Positions 30,793-43,349 of a stretch of DNA of 64,000 bases are shown here, in pieces. Position 1 is the first letter of the stretch. Every line of letters starts with the position of its first letter. The stretch is taken from positions 142,807 through 206,806 of the forward strand of contig VSDK01013072.1 of NCBI GenBank assembly GCA_009767595.1, in the 5' to 3' direction. Both the position numbers and the translations under genes were made by a program. A model generated the notes under the pieces. That model was not told the DNA's origin, did no database searches, and worked only from the letters and a program-made list of their open reading frames with translations. This DNA is from Symbiodinium kawagutii. Its lineage: Eukaryota > Sar > Dinophyceae > Suessiales > Symbiodiniaceae.

Positions 30793-33700
30793 GAATCAGG
30801 AAGTGAATGAAAGGAAGTGGAAAGTCAATGATCATCAAAATCATGTCGTTGAATTTATCGTGGAAGGACCGGAAAATAATTTCGGCCGCTTGACTGAAGT
30901 AATGCCTGCAGTTTGCATCAGTTTGCAGTTCGTTGGGTCAAAGATTGCCTTCCAAAAAAGGCAATGCAGCATAGATTGCCATTGTAGCTGTTTGGACGAC
31001 TTCGGGTTCATAAGACATACTGGAACCTTTCCAGCTGGAAACGAAAACTGAAACCAAATTTCGGTTGTGGATTTGAGTGGTCTCGTACAAACGATGAATG
31101 ATGGATGTGCTATCCCATGCTAGTCATGTGTTTGCTGTTTGTTCATGTCCATTCAGTTTGGAATTCCACTGCAATCCAAACTGTGCACTCACAAAGCCAT
31201 TACAATCCTTACAGAATTACGACACAACAAAGCCAGCTGAAAAAGCAACAATCTCATAGCAGCTCATAGCAGAGCTGCGTCTCCGAATTGACGGCCAAAA
31301 GATGTCACCTCAATTTACATTTGATGAATTTGCAGAAAAACAAAAAGGCTCAACAACTTCCGTGATCTTCCGTGAGACTGACAGGCGACATGTGCCGGCA
31401 TGACGCGTTTCTTCAGGCGTAATCGGGTCCGACATTTGTAAGAACTTCTCTCCACGGTCTCTACCTTCTCCTTCTCTCTCCTTCTCTCTCCTTCTCTCTT
31501 CTTCTCTCCTCTTCTCGCCTCTTCTGTCCCCTTCTCTCCTCTTCGGACCTCTTCTCTTCGGTCTCTCTCTTCTGTCCTCGTCTACAGTTTCTTAGTCTTT
31601 CTTCTCGTGGGCACGGAACCCTCAAGTCTTTTAGTCTTCCTTCTTGATCGGCAAACAGCACTGCGAGGTGATGATCTTAACGAGCAAGAATCCGGACTGC
31701 CAAAGCACCTCTAAGAGTAGTTAAGCCATGCGTTTGATTGACCGCCCGATGCTGCAACCAGGAGGTGGCGCCAGGGCACAAAAATGCAACAACATGACCA
31801 GATTGCCACGATCTGTAAATCATGACGGCGGTGGTAGTGATTAGATGTGATTAGATCATAAGTAATCATTTGTGCCCTATAATTATTTATATATAGATAT
31901 TTGCATGTTTTATAGTCAACCCATGTCAATCCACAATTTGTCATTTACAATCTACGTGCTTAATCACAGGGAAAGGAGAAAAATATTATAGAATGAAGAA
32001 TGAAATGAATGAAGAGGAGGGCCTTTAGAGGCACCCACAACCTGGAAGTAGAAAATCGGGAAAGAAATAATCGGGAAGCGAGAAGAAAATGATACTTTCG
32101 GTGAAGTCAGGCAGCCATCCAAGAAAGCAAATCTTGATACTTTCGGTTGACATGGCCTTGTTTTGAGAATTCCTTCTCATTTTCAATATTTCTACTCTTT
32201 CGGTCCTTCGGCTGTTTCAGTAAGGGACTCTTTTTTCTGCAGGGACGTTGAGATCTTGGGCAATTTTTTAATCGTTGTCAGACAGATCAATTGTTGAATT
32301 GACTCACAACTAATCTCTTGCAAACGCGACGTGGTCAAACTGGCGCATGGGATTCATGCACTGCAGAGGTTTCTGACACATTCTGACAATGTCCTGCCAC
32401 TTGTGTTCCCAAAGTTCAGGCTCCAAATTATTGAGGCTGATTCTTCAACAATCTACTTCTGGATATTTCTGGATAAAGATCATTTAAGATAGTGTGGTTG
32501 CGGTTGGCTAAAACTACACCGTTCGACATCAACCGCCCAATATTCGATCAAATTCAATTGCAATGACATTTGCTTAAGATTGGAAAAAGGTGTTGGGAAA
32601 AAATACATGAAAAATGCAATGCTCATCCCGTAGAGAGAAACGCAGGATAGCCGAGAATTTCCAGATTGTGATCTGCCGTTGCAAGTTGGATGTGTCCGAA
32701 GCAATCTGAGGCTATATTTCATTTTATTGGCTGTCACGAAAGGGGAGGTCCGAGAACGATTCGAAAGGAAAAATTGATTCCGATATCATCAATAGTGACA
32801 AGGAGCCACCGTTTCAAAGAGTAACGGTTGCACTCTTTTGATCTCCAAAAGAACCTGCAATGACCATGATTTTAAGATGTTCTACGAAGACGCATGCTGT
32901 CACTCGCGCTACACTACGTTCCATTGGTAGGACAAAAAGGCCCACTTTCTTTGTGTGCGTGTGCAGTGTGTTGATAAGTATGTTCAAAGCATGAATGATT
33001 GATACATTAGTGTCATATGGTGACATTGAATGCTTTGGGATCCGTGTTTCTCTGTGTGCCTCTGTGTGACAGGAGAGAAACAATGGCAACATCGAGGAAG
33101 ATTTGAAGCCACAGGACACCAAACAGGAAGGCGACTCATTTCCTAACGTCGAAGCTTCTGACTTCGTCAAAATATTTCGTGCATTGATTTTATCTGATTT
33201 ATCAGCTCCAGGCAATGGCAATGTTTTCAACCGGGTGTGAGCGTAATCCACAACCCGCACTGATACGGTTGGGGGATTGCCCTCACCTTGACTTGGGTGC
33301 GTTTCAAAGGCAGGTACGCCTGAGATGTTTATCACAGGTCGCGGATAGCATACAACAAGGGAAGGGCATGAGCATCAGTCAGTAGCCTAACCTGCATAAA
33401 TTGCGTGATATTTTTGTCCTTTGGACAGGCCTTTAACCTCTACTGGTGTCGTTCTGAGATTCTTTTGGCTGTCTAAGAAGTCTTTGTGACTTCAGCCTTT
33501 GTGAGTTCTTTGTTTTTGATGCTTTCCATATCTTTCCATAGCTTCTCTGTGGCCTGTTGTGGCTGTGGCTATTGTTTCAACCAGCAACCGTTGATAGGAG
33601 AGACAGCGATGGAGAAGACATGAAAAGACTAAAAGCTAAGCATAGCTAAGCTAAGGCAACAGCTTCACCTTTTAGAAAGCCAGGTTCCCCAGGTGCCCCT

Positions 33701-36700
33701 TCTCCCCCCTTTGCTCATCTTCGCTCTATTTTGGCAAAGCCTTCCTGGCACGCAGGGTGCAAATGTTTCTGTTGGCTCTCGCCGAAAGACTACAACATAC
33801 AACGAAAACAAGAATGAAATGAAAGGTGATAACTCCCACATACATCAAGATATTAGTTCCAAAAACGCTGCAACAGACGATGGCCTTTAACCATATGCGA
33901 AGTCTCGATTCCAATTCGCAGCAAAGTGAGCTCCACATCCGCCAAAGAGGTGCCATTGAAACAATCGGGACCCAGCTGGGAAGGGCACAGCATTTCGCTT
34001 GACCGACGGAGGTTACCACTCCCAGACCCAGTCCTATCCTGCATCCCAATTCCTTCGATTCCTTCAATTCCTTCAATTCCTTTGATTCCTTCGATTCCTT
34101 GTTTCGTTTCCAGGTGGATCTTGATCGAAGTGTCTTTTTTTTTGCGAGCAGCGGTGGTGGAAGCTCTCTCTTTTTGCACAGAGTCAATTCACGAAGTGTT
34201 GCGCATTTGATGCCTTTGCGCAGGACATTGATGAAGGGCCCCGCACCGTCAGCACACCTGCTGTGGCAATGGGCAGCCACGGATTTGGATGCTGATCATT
34301 GGAGGACTAAATCACAGGAATACAAACGCACCTAATCCATAGGTTGATCACATTAAAATATGGTGAGAAATGTGATGGGTCCTTCGATTTGGTCCTCAGA
34401 GGTTCCAAGGCGTATCAAGTCGGCCCGTGTGAAGTTGGCATTCTTGTGATACCGCGGCTTGTCGCACGAACTCATTTTCCCGTTACAGCCTTCCTGCGGT
34501 ACATGCCATAGCACCTCTGACAGTGTGCCTAGCGGTCGCATGCATGTTGAAGCTGAGGACTATTGGAACTCCAGTCAGATGGGTATTGGCACCACATAGT
34601 GGCACGGTAGAACAGTATGGAACAGTATTTGTTTGTATTTGGTTGATGGCTGGTAGTTTGGATTTGGAACATGCTGGAAGTGTCATTCCTGAAACACGAA
34701 GGTGTTGACAAAGTAACTCTGGGACTGGGTCCATTTGAGTCCCACAGTTCAACATTGCAAGCAATGTACCTTTTCCGTTGGTGGATGATCCTTCCGGATG
34801 GGAGGGACTGATCCTTCGTAGTGCTGTGCCGAATGGCTTGGTTTGGCGCGTGTCTCATCAAAAGAGCGGTCAGTGCTTTCGGGTCGCTTGTCTATGCTTG
34901 TCTTGTCAGAATGCTACAGTTGAAAGAGTTCTAAAAGCACCGGGGGGAAATCTTCACCGGAGCACTGCTCTGCCGCAATTGAACTTTGCTAAACTCTGGT
35001 GCTGGCTGGTGGATTCAGCCCTCAACCAAATTGTTGAGATGTGCAGTTCTCTGCTGGCTGACGACGGGTCGCATCAGATGGTTTATCAGTAGGACTCTGT
35101 GATTTTGCCAAGTTCTGCCAAAGACTGTGTTGGGGCAACAGTACCAGAAAAATCATACAAGACCACAATGCACAAACACATGTAAATGTAGTGCAATTAA
35201 ATAACACAATTTTTTACCACACACAGATAGGTATATATATATATATATAATTTCTATATATTGGGTGCCGAGAGAGATACAGATGGATAGATAGATGGAT
35301 GTCGCACGCACAGCTGCACTGCTTTGTGCGACATGCACGGTTGATCCCTGTTGCATATGGCGCTTTTTTACACATTCTGCACGTGTTGTCATACGCAGAC
35401 ACATTGCATTGATCATAGCAGCAACTATGTATAGACATGAACCTGCCGTAGACAGCAGACATCCCAACATTGTTTGAACATTTCCAAAGCGACGTCTCTG
35501 AAGGGTTTGGTTTGAATTCATCGCATGCACAGGTTCACCCTATGTGGATTGGTTCTGGCTTGGTTCCAGCAGTGCTGGAAGTTTAGAGGTAAGCTAAGCA
35601 GTGTTGGTTTCCAAACGGCCTTGTTGAGGGCGTAGGGACCTTATGTGCCCCTCTTCTCTGTTCTCTCTTCTCTTTTCTCTTTGCTTCTGTCTTCTCTTTT
35701 CTCTTCGCTTTCTCTTATCTTTTCTCTCTTGCCATTGATCTTCCCTTCTCTTCTGTTCTTTTCTCTCTTGTCTCTTCTCTATTGTCTCTTCTCTCTTCTT
35801 CTTCTCCTCTTCTCTTCTCCTTTCTCTCCTCTCTTCTCTATGCTTCTGTCTTCTCTTCTCTTTTCTCTTCTATCTTCTCTTTTCTCTTCTATCTTCTCTT
35901 CTCTTCTATCTTCTCTTTTCTCTGCGCTCTCTTGTGTGATCAGCTTGTGTTCCTTCAAAACAACCTATAACTTGGGAACCTGGGGCTGGTGCTTTCAATT
36001 GTTGGCAATTTTCTACTACTTTTCTCAGATTTTAGATTGGGTGTAGATTGGGAGTGGGTGTAGTGAATAAATCATGGCTCGGGGAGGATTAGATGGCAAA
36101 GATCGATGAAGATAGTGTTTTCCCAAGTCGGGACCAGGCTTGTACCGTCCCCAAAACATGTTCGTTCACTGTTCCCATCACTGTTCTAGGCAACCTCATG
36201 ACCAGTTAGATTGAGAGCTGGGGCCTGTGAGATCCTGTGAGTGTGCGTTCTTGTAATTCTAAAGGCATTTTGGCATGTTCGAATAGTATTCTAATCGAAT
36301 TATGTATTACAAGTATTCGTTCTTGTATCAAGTTTCGAATATGTTCGAATACTCAGTCTCTTGGCGGCGTAGATCGTTTCGTCCCATTTGGGGAGTTTCA
36401 GTATTTGCAGTTCAGCTGCTTCAGCTTTCGCCAATGGTGATGCTTTGAGCAGCACTGCACACAGGGCATTTCAAGTTATTTCGAGAAAAAAATTGGATGT
36501 TGCGTGAAGTTGAGTGAAGTTGTGTGTCGAGAAGTGTGTTGAGAGATTTGAGATTGAGTCATGTTGCTGATTCAAAGTGTCATGTGTGAAGATGAAGATT
36601 GATTGAAGCTTGATTGAAGATTGATTGATTGATTGAATTGATTGAAGTTTGAAGTGTGAGAAGATGAAATTTGAGCCGAGAGCCTCTCCAGGCATCAGAC

Positions 36701-39545
36701 CTGCTCCCAGTTCCGACGATATGTTTGCAGCAAGGCCTGGTCTGTCAGTGGCTTCGGGCTGCTTCAGTACTCTCTACAGGATGAATCCATATGAATCCCA
36801 GGTCCAATCTACAACAAGATCTTCACCACCATTACCCATTACAATCCCATTACAATCCTTTCAATGTCCCTTACCCATCAATTTGCCACTTCTTGCCCCT
36901 TCGATACTTTTTGCACTTGTTTGCACTTGTTGTGCCATCGTTACCCCAGGTCATCATCTCTCAGTACTTGCCATCCAGATTTGCCGACCTTGCCCATCTG
37001 TGAGTAGCCACAACTTTCCATCGACATCAATACCATTTGATCAACACACATCGAAACGTCATCATCGTCATCATCGTCAGTCATCGTCATTATCTCTCTA
37101 TTTGTCGGTCCATCCACCCGTCCATCCTGTTTCCTACTGTGCTCAAGTTCAGTTCGATCAGTGTTCATACGTTTATTGTCAGTTACTGTATTTATCACAG
37201 TATCTCTATTTCACACGCATCAATAATCATCAATATACACACATATATGTATGTATATATATTCGGACGCATGTGTTCAATGATTACGCTTCATGGTACC
37301 AACTTTTTCCCCTGACAACCCACGAGTGCCGAGACCGCCATCTACGACATTGTCTCACCCTTTTGGAGTAGCCATAGTCCTCATTTTCAGTTATTTTCCC
37401 ATGTTTGTCCTTCCCAGCGTCTGCTAAAGGCAGGGCCAACCCTCTGAGATGCCCTGGCAAAAAAAAATATATATTTATTTATTTGTTATGTGTATCAACA
37501 TCGTTTTGGCCCTGGAGGTCAGGTTTCCTTCGGTTTCCTTCGGTTTCCTTCGGTTTCCTTCGGTTTCCTTCGCTTCTTTTCATGTCAAGTTTGACCCCTT
37601 GCTCAGTGGCCGCCTTCAAGCTGCAGAGTCGCTCAGAACTCAGTTACACATTCCTGCAGAGATGAAAGAAGTGAAATGAATGAAATGAATTGATGAGAGA
37701 AAGTGATGAGAAAGTTCTGTAATCTGAATTCTTTTGAATTCCTTGGTGTCAAGAAAGAGCATAAGGCAAGGGAACATTGCCTCCACAGATTCTAAGAGTT
37801 GGATTTGTGCGACATTTTGGAGCACAAGGAGCGGAAACCTGGACAATCTCTTTGCATCTTATGCCAAAGAAATTGGGGGCAAAACTAGGCGTGGAAATTG
37901 CTGTGGCGAATTCAGAAAGTTTGTCATACGTGTTTGGAAGGTCCAGATGCAGCTATCAGTAAGCATAACCAACGTTGGGAACCATTGGGACCATCGGCAG
38001 GTAAGACAGTCTGAGAGGTCAGATGCGGCGCTCTACGTCCAGACTGAAAGGAGTTGCAAAGAAAAGATGCGACGAATTTCAGTTTGCTGCATTTGGCCCG
38101 CATGACATCCGAGGCCAAAGGACCCAATCTAGATGAGAGGTATAGACTTCAGACATGTTAAGATATGTTGAGATTTCATTTCTGATTTCTGGGGTGGCCA
38201 AGGTCTAGAAAGATCCTTCGCAAGTTAAAGCTGGTGGTGCCAGAAATCATGAAGTTTTTGTCATCACGATGTCGTTGTTGAGAAATGGTGGGCCATCCAG
38301 GAAAGATTCCTTGCCATTTTGGACAATGTGCGATGATGTTGGCATGAGAAACAAAGAACCCTTGTAGACATGTTCAGCTACAGGAAGACGTGTCGGGCCA
38401 TTAGAACTCAGGAACCGCGTCGCTCCTGGAAATGCCCTAGTCATGTATGCTAGGCTTTGCGGGTTGATTTGGGTGACGAACGAATTCCTGCTTCGATGTG
38501 TTTGGCTATGCTTACGAGGGCAATGTATCCCCATAGTTTGGGCAATGTTTAGAGCGAGACAAAATCTGGAAGCAGTCTCAGAAACAAACTTGTGACTTTG
38601 ATCTTTGGTTCCACTGCAGCTTTTGGGGTTCAACAATTATAAGGTGGGTAGCTTCAGAAGGCCTCCCTGACAAGACTCTACTAGTAACATTTGAAAGTGT
38701 TCGTGTCTCAAACCACATTTCTTGAACAACAGCAAATTGCAGTTATATCTACTGTAAGGGTTTGAAAAGGTTACACGGTGAATAGTCAGATAAAAGTGTT
38801 TGCGTTTCGAAAGTTGGAACATGGGTGGTTTGGGAGCGAATCTTGTGCCTTGTTTCGGTTGCCTAAAAGGAAGCGACTGCGATATTACAGTAGGTTGAAA
38901 TAATTTACGGAACATAAAAAGCGACTATTCAGCTAGTCGAAGAGAAACGCCTTTTGGGTTAGTTTTGGTGGCTTGAAAAAACATTGTCAAACACAACTAT
39001 ATTCAAACAGTCGTCACCCCCCAAGTCTTTTGCGCGTCAAATTTCGGAAGGTTGATGAAATAGGAAGAAATGAACCATGAATGTGTAAAGAACATCGGCG
39101 GGTAAACATTTCTTTTGTGCTTCATTGAGAATGAATTCTCTTTCGCTTCAGTGATCAAAGTAGCCACACCTTTGATCTGAAACCTCATGAGTCGCAGGTA
39201 AATCTGATCAGAAAAACACATGTGCAGCTCCGGATTTTCTTTACCCTAGGTGATCGGAAGCTAAAGCCTGTCAGAGACAACTATTTCTAGTTTGCGCCCA
39301 ACTTAGTTGCTGTTTTCACTCGTAGTGCATTTTAGTACAAATGCGATGTCCATTTAAATCCATAGAGATTATTGCATCGCATTCTCAATGTATCATGTTT
39401 GAGTAACTGCCTCTTACAATTTCATGATCGGCCAAACTCGTTTCAGGATTTCAATCACATTGCTTCATTTCATGAAAGTCCAACATTTTCTCATTGATTT
39501 TTATCGTATTAATTGACTTGATGTTGCGATCACGACATATCACGA
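30793..39545. other. 8.7-kb stretch with no supported gene
   Basis: This is AT-rich unique sequence with pyrimidine-rich tracts (31450-31570, 35650-35930), a TTCCTTCGA-type short tandem (34045-34100), TTGATTGA (36600-36645) and five GGTTTCCTTC units (37525-37572). One exon-like piece begins after GCAG at about 34224 (DIDEGPRTVSTPAVAMGSHG) but joins nothing. Short open frames here have no recognisable product. Confidence 0.45.
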
Positions 39546-39857
39546 CTATTTCAAGATTTTGAGTCCGACTTCAAATTCCATGTTGATCAATTGCAGGGTC
39601 TCTGATAGAAATTTAGACCATTGTTTGGGCTGTGTTACAAAATAGGAGGCTATGAGCTTCCGCCCAGCGTCGATGTTCTCAATTGGCCGGGCCATCTTAG
39701 AGTCATCGACATAGACGGCCAACAATCGAAGTTCAGGGTGCCAAAATATTGACGGCCAATATTCTGGATACACAAGGATGCCGAATCCAACAGCAAAAAA
39801 GGCTTTCTTGCAATGTCGCCAAAGCCCTGCGCAGGGTGACGTGGGGAGCCAAGACAA
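39546..39857 (-). pseudogene. Decayed Copia reverse-transcriptase fragment
   Basis: The frame contains HPELRLLAVYVDDSKMA and continues into an AGRKLI stretch. YVDD is the reverse-transcriptase catalytic motif, and the flanking residues resemble Copia pol proteins of algae (my recognition, not a search). It is cut off by a stop soon afterwards, and no integrase or RNase H follows. It is not a copy of the intact element, whose motif is AHVDD. An old, truncated insertion is most likely. Confidence 0.6.
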
Positions 39858-39949
39858 GCTTCATGACTGGATCCGTGAATTTGCCCATGCTTTGGGCAAG
39901 CGGTTTCGTGGTATCTTAACTGTTGATATTCCTTTCATCAGAGCCTGGT

Positions 39950-41565
39950 GTTCAAAAGACGTGTTGGTAATGTGGAAAGTTTTTGCAAAACACAGTTTTC
40001 AAAAAGATTTGTTGGTATATTGAAAGTATTTAAAAGTGATTGTAAAACCCAGCGTTCAAGTTGTGTTGCCAATTTCAAAAGCCTTTGTGAAACGCAGCCT
40101 TCGAAAAATGTAGTGTGAGAGATGATTGCGAACGCAGCGTTCAAGCGACGTGTTGGTAAGTTGAAAAGCCTTTGCGAAAGGTAGTTTTCAAAAAATGCCT
40201 TGGTCACGTGAAGAGTGTTCGCGAAACGCAGTTTTCAAGAGTTGCTTTGGTAATGTGACAAATTTTTGCGGAACACGGTTCTTAAAAGATGTGGTGGTAC
40301 AATGTGACAATGGGGGAAACGTTGGCGAAACGCAGTTTTCAAAAAATGTGTCAGTACTGTGAAACGTCTTTGCGAAATGCAAAATCTTCCAAGATGCGTT
40401 GGCAACATGACGGAAATGGAAGGTCTTTGCGAAGGCAGATTCTTGAAAATGTGTTGGTTACTTAATGTCAAAAGCTGCGGAGAAACGTTATTTTTCAAAC
40501 AATCTGTTGGTATAATGTGACAATGTGAAAGGTCTTTGCGAAACGCAGTTTTCAGAGTTGTTGGCAATGTGACTTTGCAATGTGACTGTGGCATCGTGAA
40601 AAGTCTTTGTGAAGCGCAGTTGTCAAAAGAGTTGTTGGTGCAGTGTCACAATGTGAAAAGTCTTTGCGTGCAGTTGTCAAAAGAGTTGTTGGTGCAGTGT
40701 CACAATGTGAAAAGTCTTTGCGAGAAACGCAGTTGTCAAAAGAGTCGTGGTACAATGTCACAATGTGAAAAGTCTTTGCCAGAAACGCAGTTGTCAAAAG
40801 ACTTGTTGGTGCAGTGTCACAATGTGAAAAGTCTTTGCGTGCAGTTGTCAAAAGAGTTGTGGGTACAAGGTCGCAATGTGAAAAGTCTTTGCGTGCAGTT
40901 GTCAAAAGAGTTGTTGGTGCAGTGTCACAATGTGAAAAGTCTTTGCGAGACACGCAGTTGTCAAAAGACTTGTTGGTGCAGTGTCACAATGTGAAAAGTC
41001 TTTGCGTGCAGTTGTCAAAAGAGTTGTTGGTACAAGGTCACAATGTGAAAAGTCTTTGCCAGAAACGCAGTTGTCAAAAGAGTCGTGGTACAATGTCACA
41101 ATGCGAAAAGTCTTTGCGTGCAGTTGTCAAAAGACTTGCTGGTGCAGTGTCACAATGTGAAAAGTCTTTGCGTGCAGTTGTCAAAAGAGTTGTTGGTACA
41201 AGGTCACAATGTGAAAAGTCTTTGCGAGAAACGCAGTTGTCAAAAGAGTCGTGGTACAATGTCACAATGCGAAAAGTCTTTGCGTGCAGTTGTCAAAAGA
41301 CTTGCTGGTGCAGTGTCACAATGTGAAAAGTCTTTGCGTGCAGTTGTCAAAAGAGTTGTTGGTACAAGGTCACAATGTGAAAAGTCTTTGCGAGAAACGC
41401 AGTTGTCAAAAGAGTCGTGGTACAATGTCACAATGTGAAAAGTCTTGCGTGCAGTTGTCAAAAGAGTTGTTGGTACAAGGTCACAATGTGAAAAGTCTTT
41501 GCAAGAAATGCATTTGTCAAAAGAGTTGTTGGTACACTGTCACAATGTGAAAAGTCTTTGTGAAT
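39950..41565. repeat. 54-58-bp tandem repeat array with an age gradient
   Basis: About 18 well-preserved units between roughly 40590 and 41565 share the core GAAAAGTCTTTGCG, then CAGTTGTCAAAAGAG, then GGTaCAatGTCACAATG. Unit lengths are 54 bases, or 58 where GAGAAACGCAG replaces GTGCAG. To the left (39950-40590) are about ten strongly diverged units. Between about 41100 and 41431 a three-unit block of 166 bases (54+54+58) is itself duplicated almost exactly. Because 54 is a multiple of three, several frames stay open across it. That is a property of the repeat and not evidence of a gene. Confidence 0.92.
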
Positions 41566-43349
41566 TGCAGCTCTAGGCAGCGTTTTGGAGGAAACTGATC
41601 GTTGGTGGAGTGGAGCAAGAGCTGGTGCACTGCATTTTTCATGACTTGTGGGACTTGCATAATGTTGCAAGCTTGGTCTTTGTTTTTCTTTGGCAGCCAA
41701 CGATGCAAAAGCGAGCCGCGCAAGACAGCGCAGACAACCAGTTTGGATTCAATTTTGGGCAGTCCTTTGGTTGATGGTATCCACATGGCTGATAGAATTC
41801 ATAGACAGGGAGAGCATCTTGTTCGCCTCTGAAATCATTGAAGCACAATCGGGAAAATCCAGAAAGATACGCAAAGAATCACGCATTTTGCTCCTAAAAT
41901 CCTTTGCACATGTTGTTTTTCCGTATTTCTGTTGACTTTGAACAAGAAAATTAACAAAGACCTCGTTTTGAACCAACAGAAACGGCTCGGTTCAGGTCGA
42001 CTCCGTCCCGGCTCCGTCCCGGCTCCGTCCTGGTCCTGGTTGACTCGGTGACGCCACAACCTAGTGCACTGCCTCAAGGCCCGTGGAAAGCGAGAAACGA
42101 AACGCCGCGGTGCACTGCCGATTGCTGTGTTGAAACGATTGCCGTTTAATGTTGCCATTCTGATTTAAATATATCTAAATTAAATTGCAATCAAAAGATT
42201 TTTACGTCACATCATTGCCAGTGGCATGCCATGATTGCTCTTGATTCAAGGCCATGATTGCGGGAAGAAAATCATCCATTGAGTGTTGCGACAGCCAAAA
42301 TGAATGCCCGAGCCAAGAATGGATGACCATGACTTTGGGGTGGACCCAAAACTTGTCTTGTCGTGCGAATTGGGGCTTGCATGGGCTTGCAGGATCTAGG
42401 GACGCTCATGGTGATCCAAAAGTATTCATGTGCTCATGCCGAGATCGCTCCTGACACATCGCCAGGCGCATGTCTATCCAGTCTGTTCCTTGTTGATTTT
42501 TATTTTGATGAAGGCCCAGGCAGAAGAATGTCGAAATTTGAAAAATGCGAAACAAAAAAACAGGCGCCGACTCTGCTGTTTTTGCTACCTTCGTCTGGCT
42601 TCACTTGTCCGGGCGCCTGGAAGAGGCTGTCGACGCTAGGGGGCAGGGTGGTTTGCTTGACCGACGGCTCCTGACGGCGTGCCCTTGATTTCATCAGAGG
42701 CATTGAGATTTCATTCATTATTGATGACATTGACATTTCGTTCGAAAGTTGTTTTTTCACTTGTTTGGGTTGATCTTTGGCGCCAAACTTCGGGCCTGAT
42801 GTGAACCTGCTAGTGCCATGATGGAAGCACCTCGTATTCTTTGGAAGAGTTTCAAGTCGAAGGTGCCACAGCGAAAAGATAATCGATCTCTGCAGTGTGA
42901 AACAAAGAGCCAGTATGGCATGTCCAGCTTTGACAAGTGAGACACGTGGCCCCGTGGCCGAGCTCATGTTCATCGCATGCTGATCGACCTTGCTCGACTT
43001 AGTGGCATAAAAACTGTGCTGTGCCAAGCAATCATCTCAATCTCAATCTGCGGCAGTTCAACAAGGAACAAAGGCATTGCAAGCATGGCCCCATGAATCG
43101 CCAGGAGCATCCAAGATCATCCAAGGCTCTGAGAACAGCGGTTCAATTCCAGCTTCAAAGCTTCAGATATTTCCAGATCATACATCCCTTGCATCCCTTT
43201 GCTGTCAGATGCGCCATGGCGCTTGGGCGAGAGAGGAAGGTGAAGCACAAGGACAAGAAAGGATGGAAAGGATGGAAAGGATGGAAAGAGAGGAGGAGAG
43301 ATGTAGACAAAAGAAAGGATGCAGGCAGAAGGACTTTGCAGACCTTGAG
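41566..43349. other. Spacer between tandem array and second gene
   Basis: No gene is supported. It contains three GGCTCCGTCCC-type units (about 42000-42032). The right end (43216-43349) is an ATG-started, Lys/Trp-rich open stretch with GGATGGAAA repeats that runs into the first exon of the second gene and may be its true start. Confidence 0.4.

Noticed and set aside
32814-33335. 173-codon - strand frame
   Set aside because: No domain, no membrane or signal features and no AG-G context were found. An open frame of this length occasionally occurs by chance in AT-moderate DNA.
40536-41550. Overlapping open frames of 100-170 codons with an 18-residue periodicity
   Set aside because: They arise from the tandem array, whose 54-base unit is a multiple of three. 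They occur in several frames and on both strands, with no start context.
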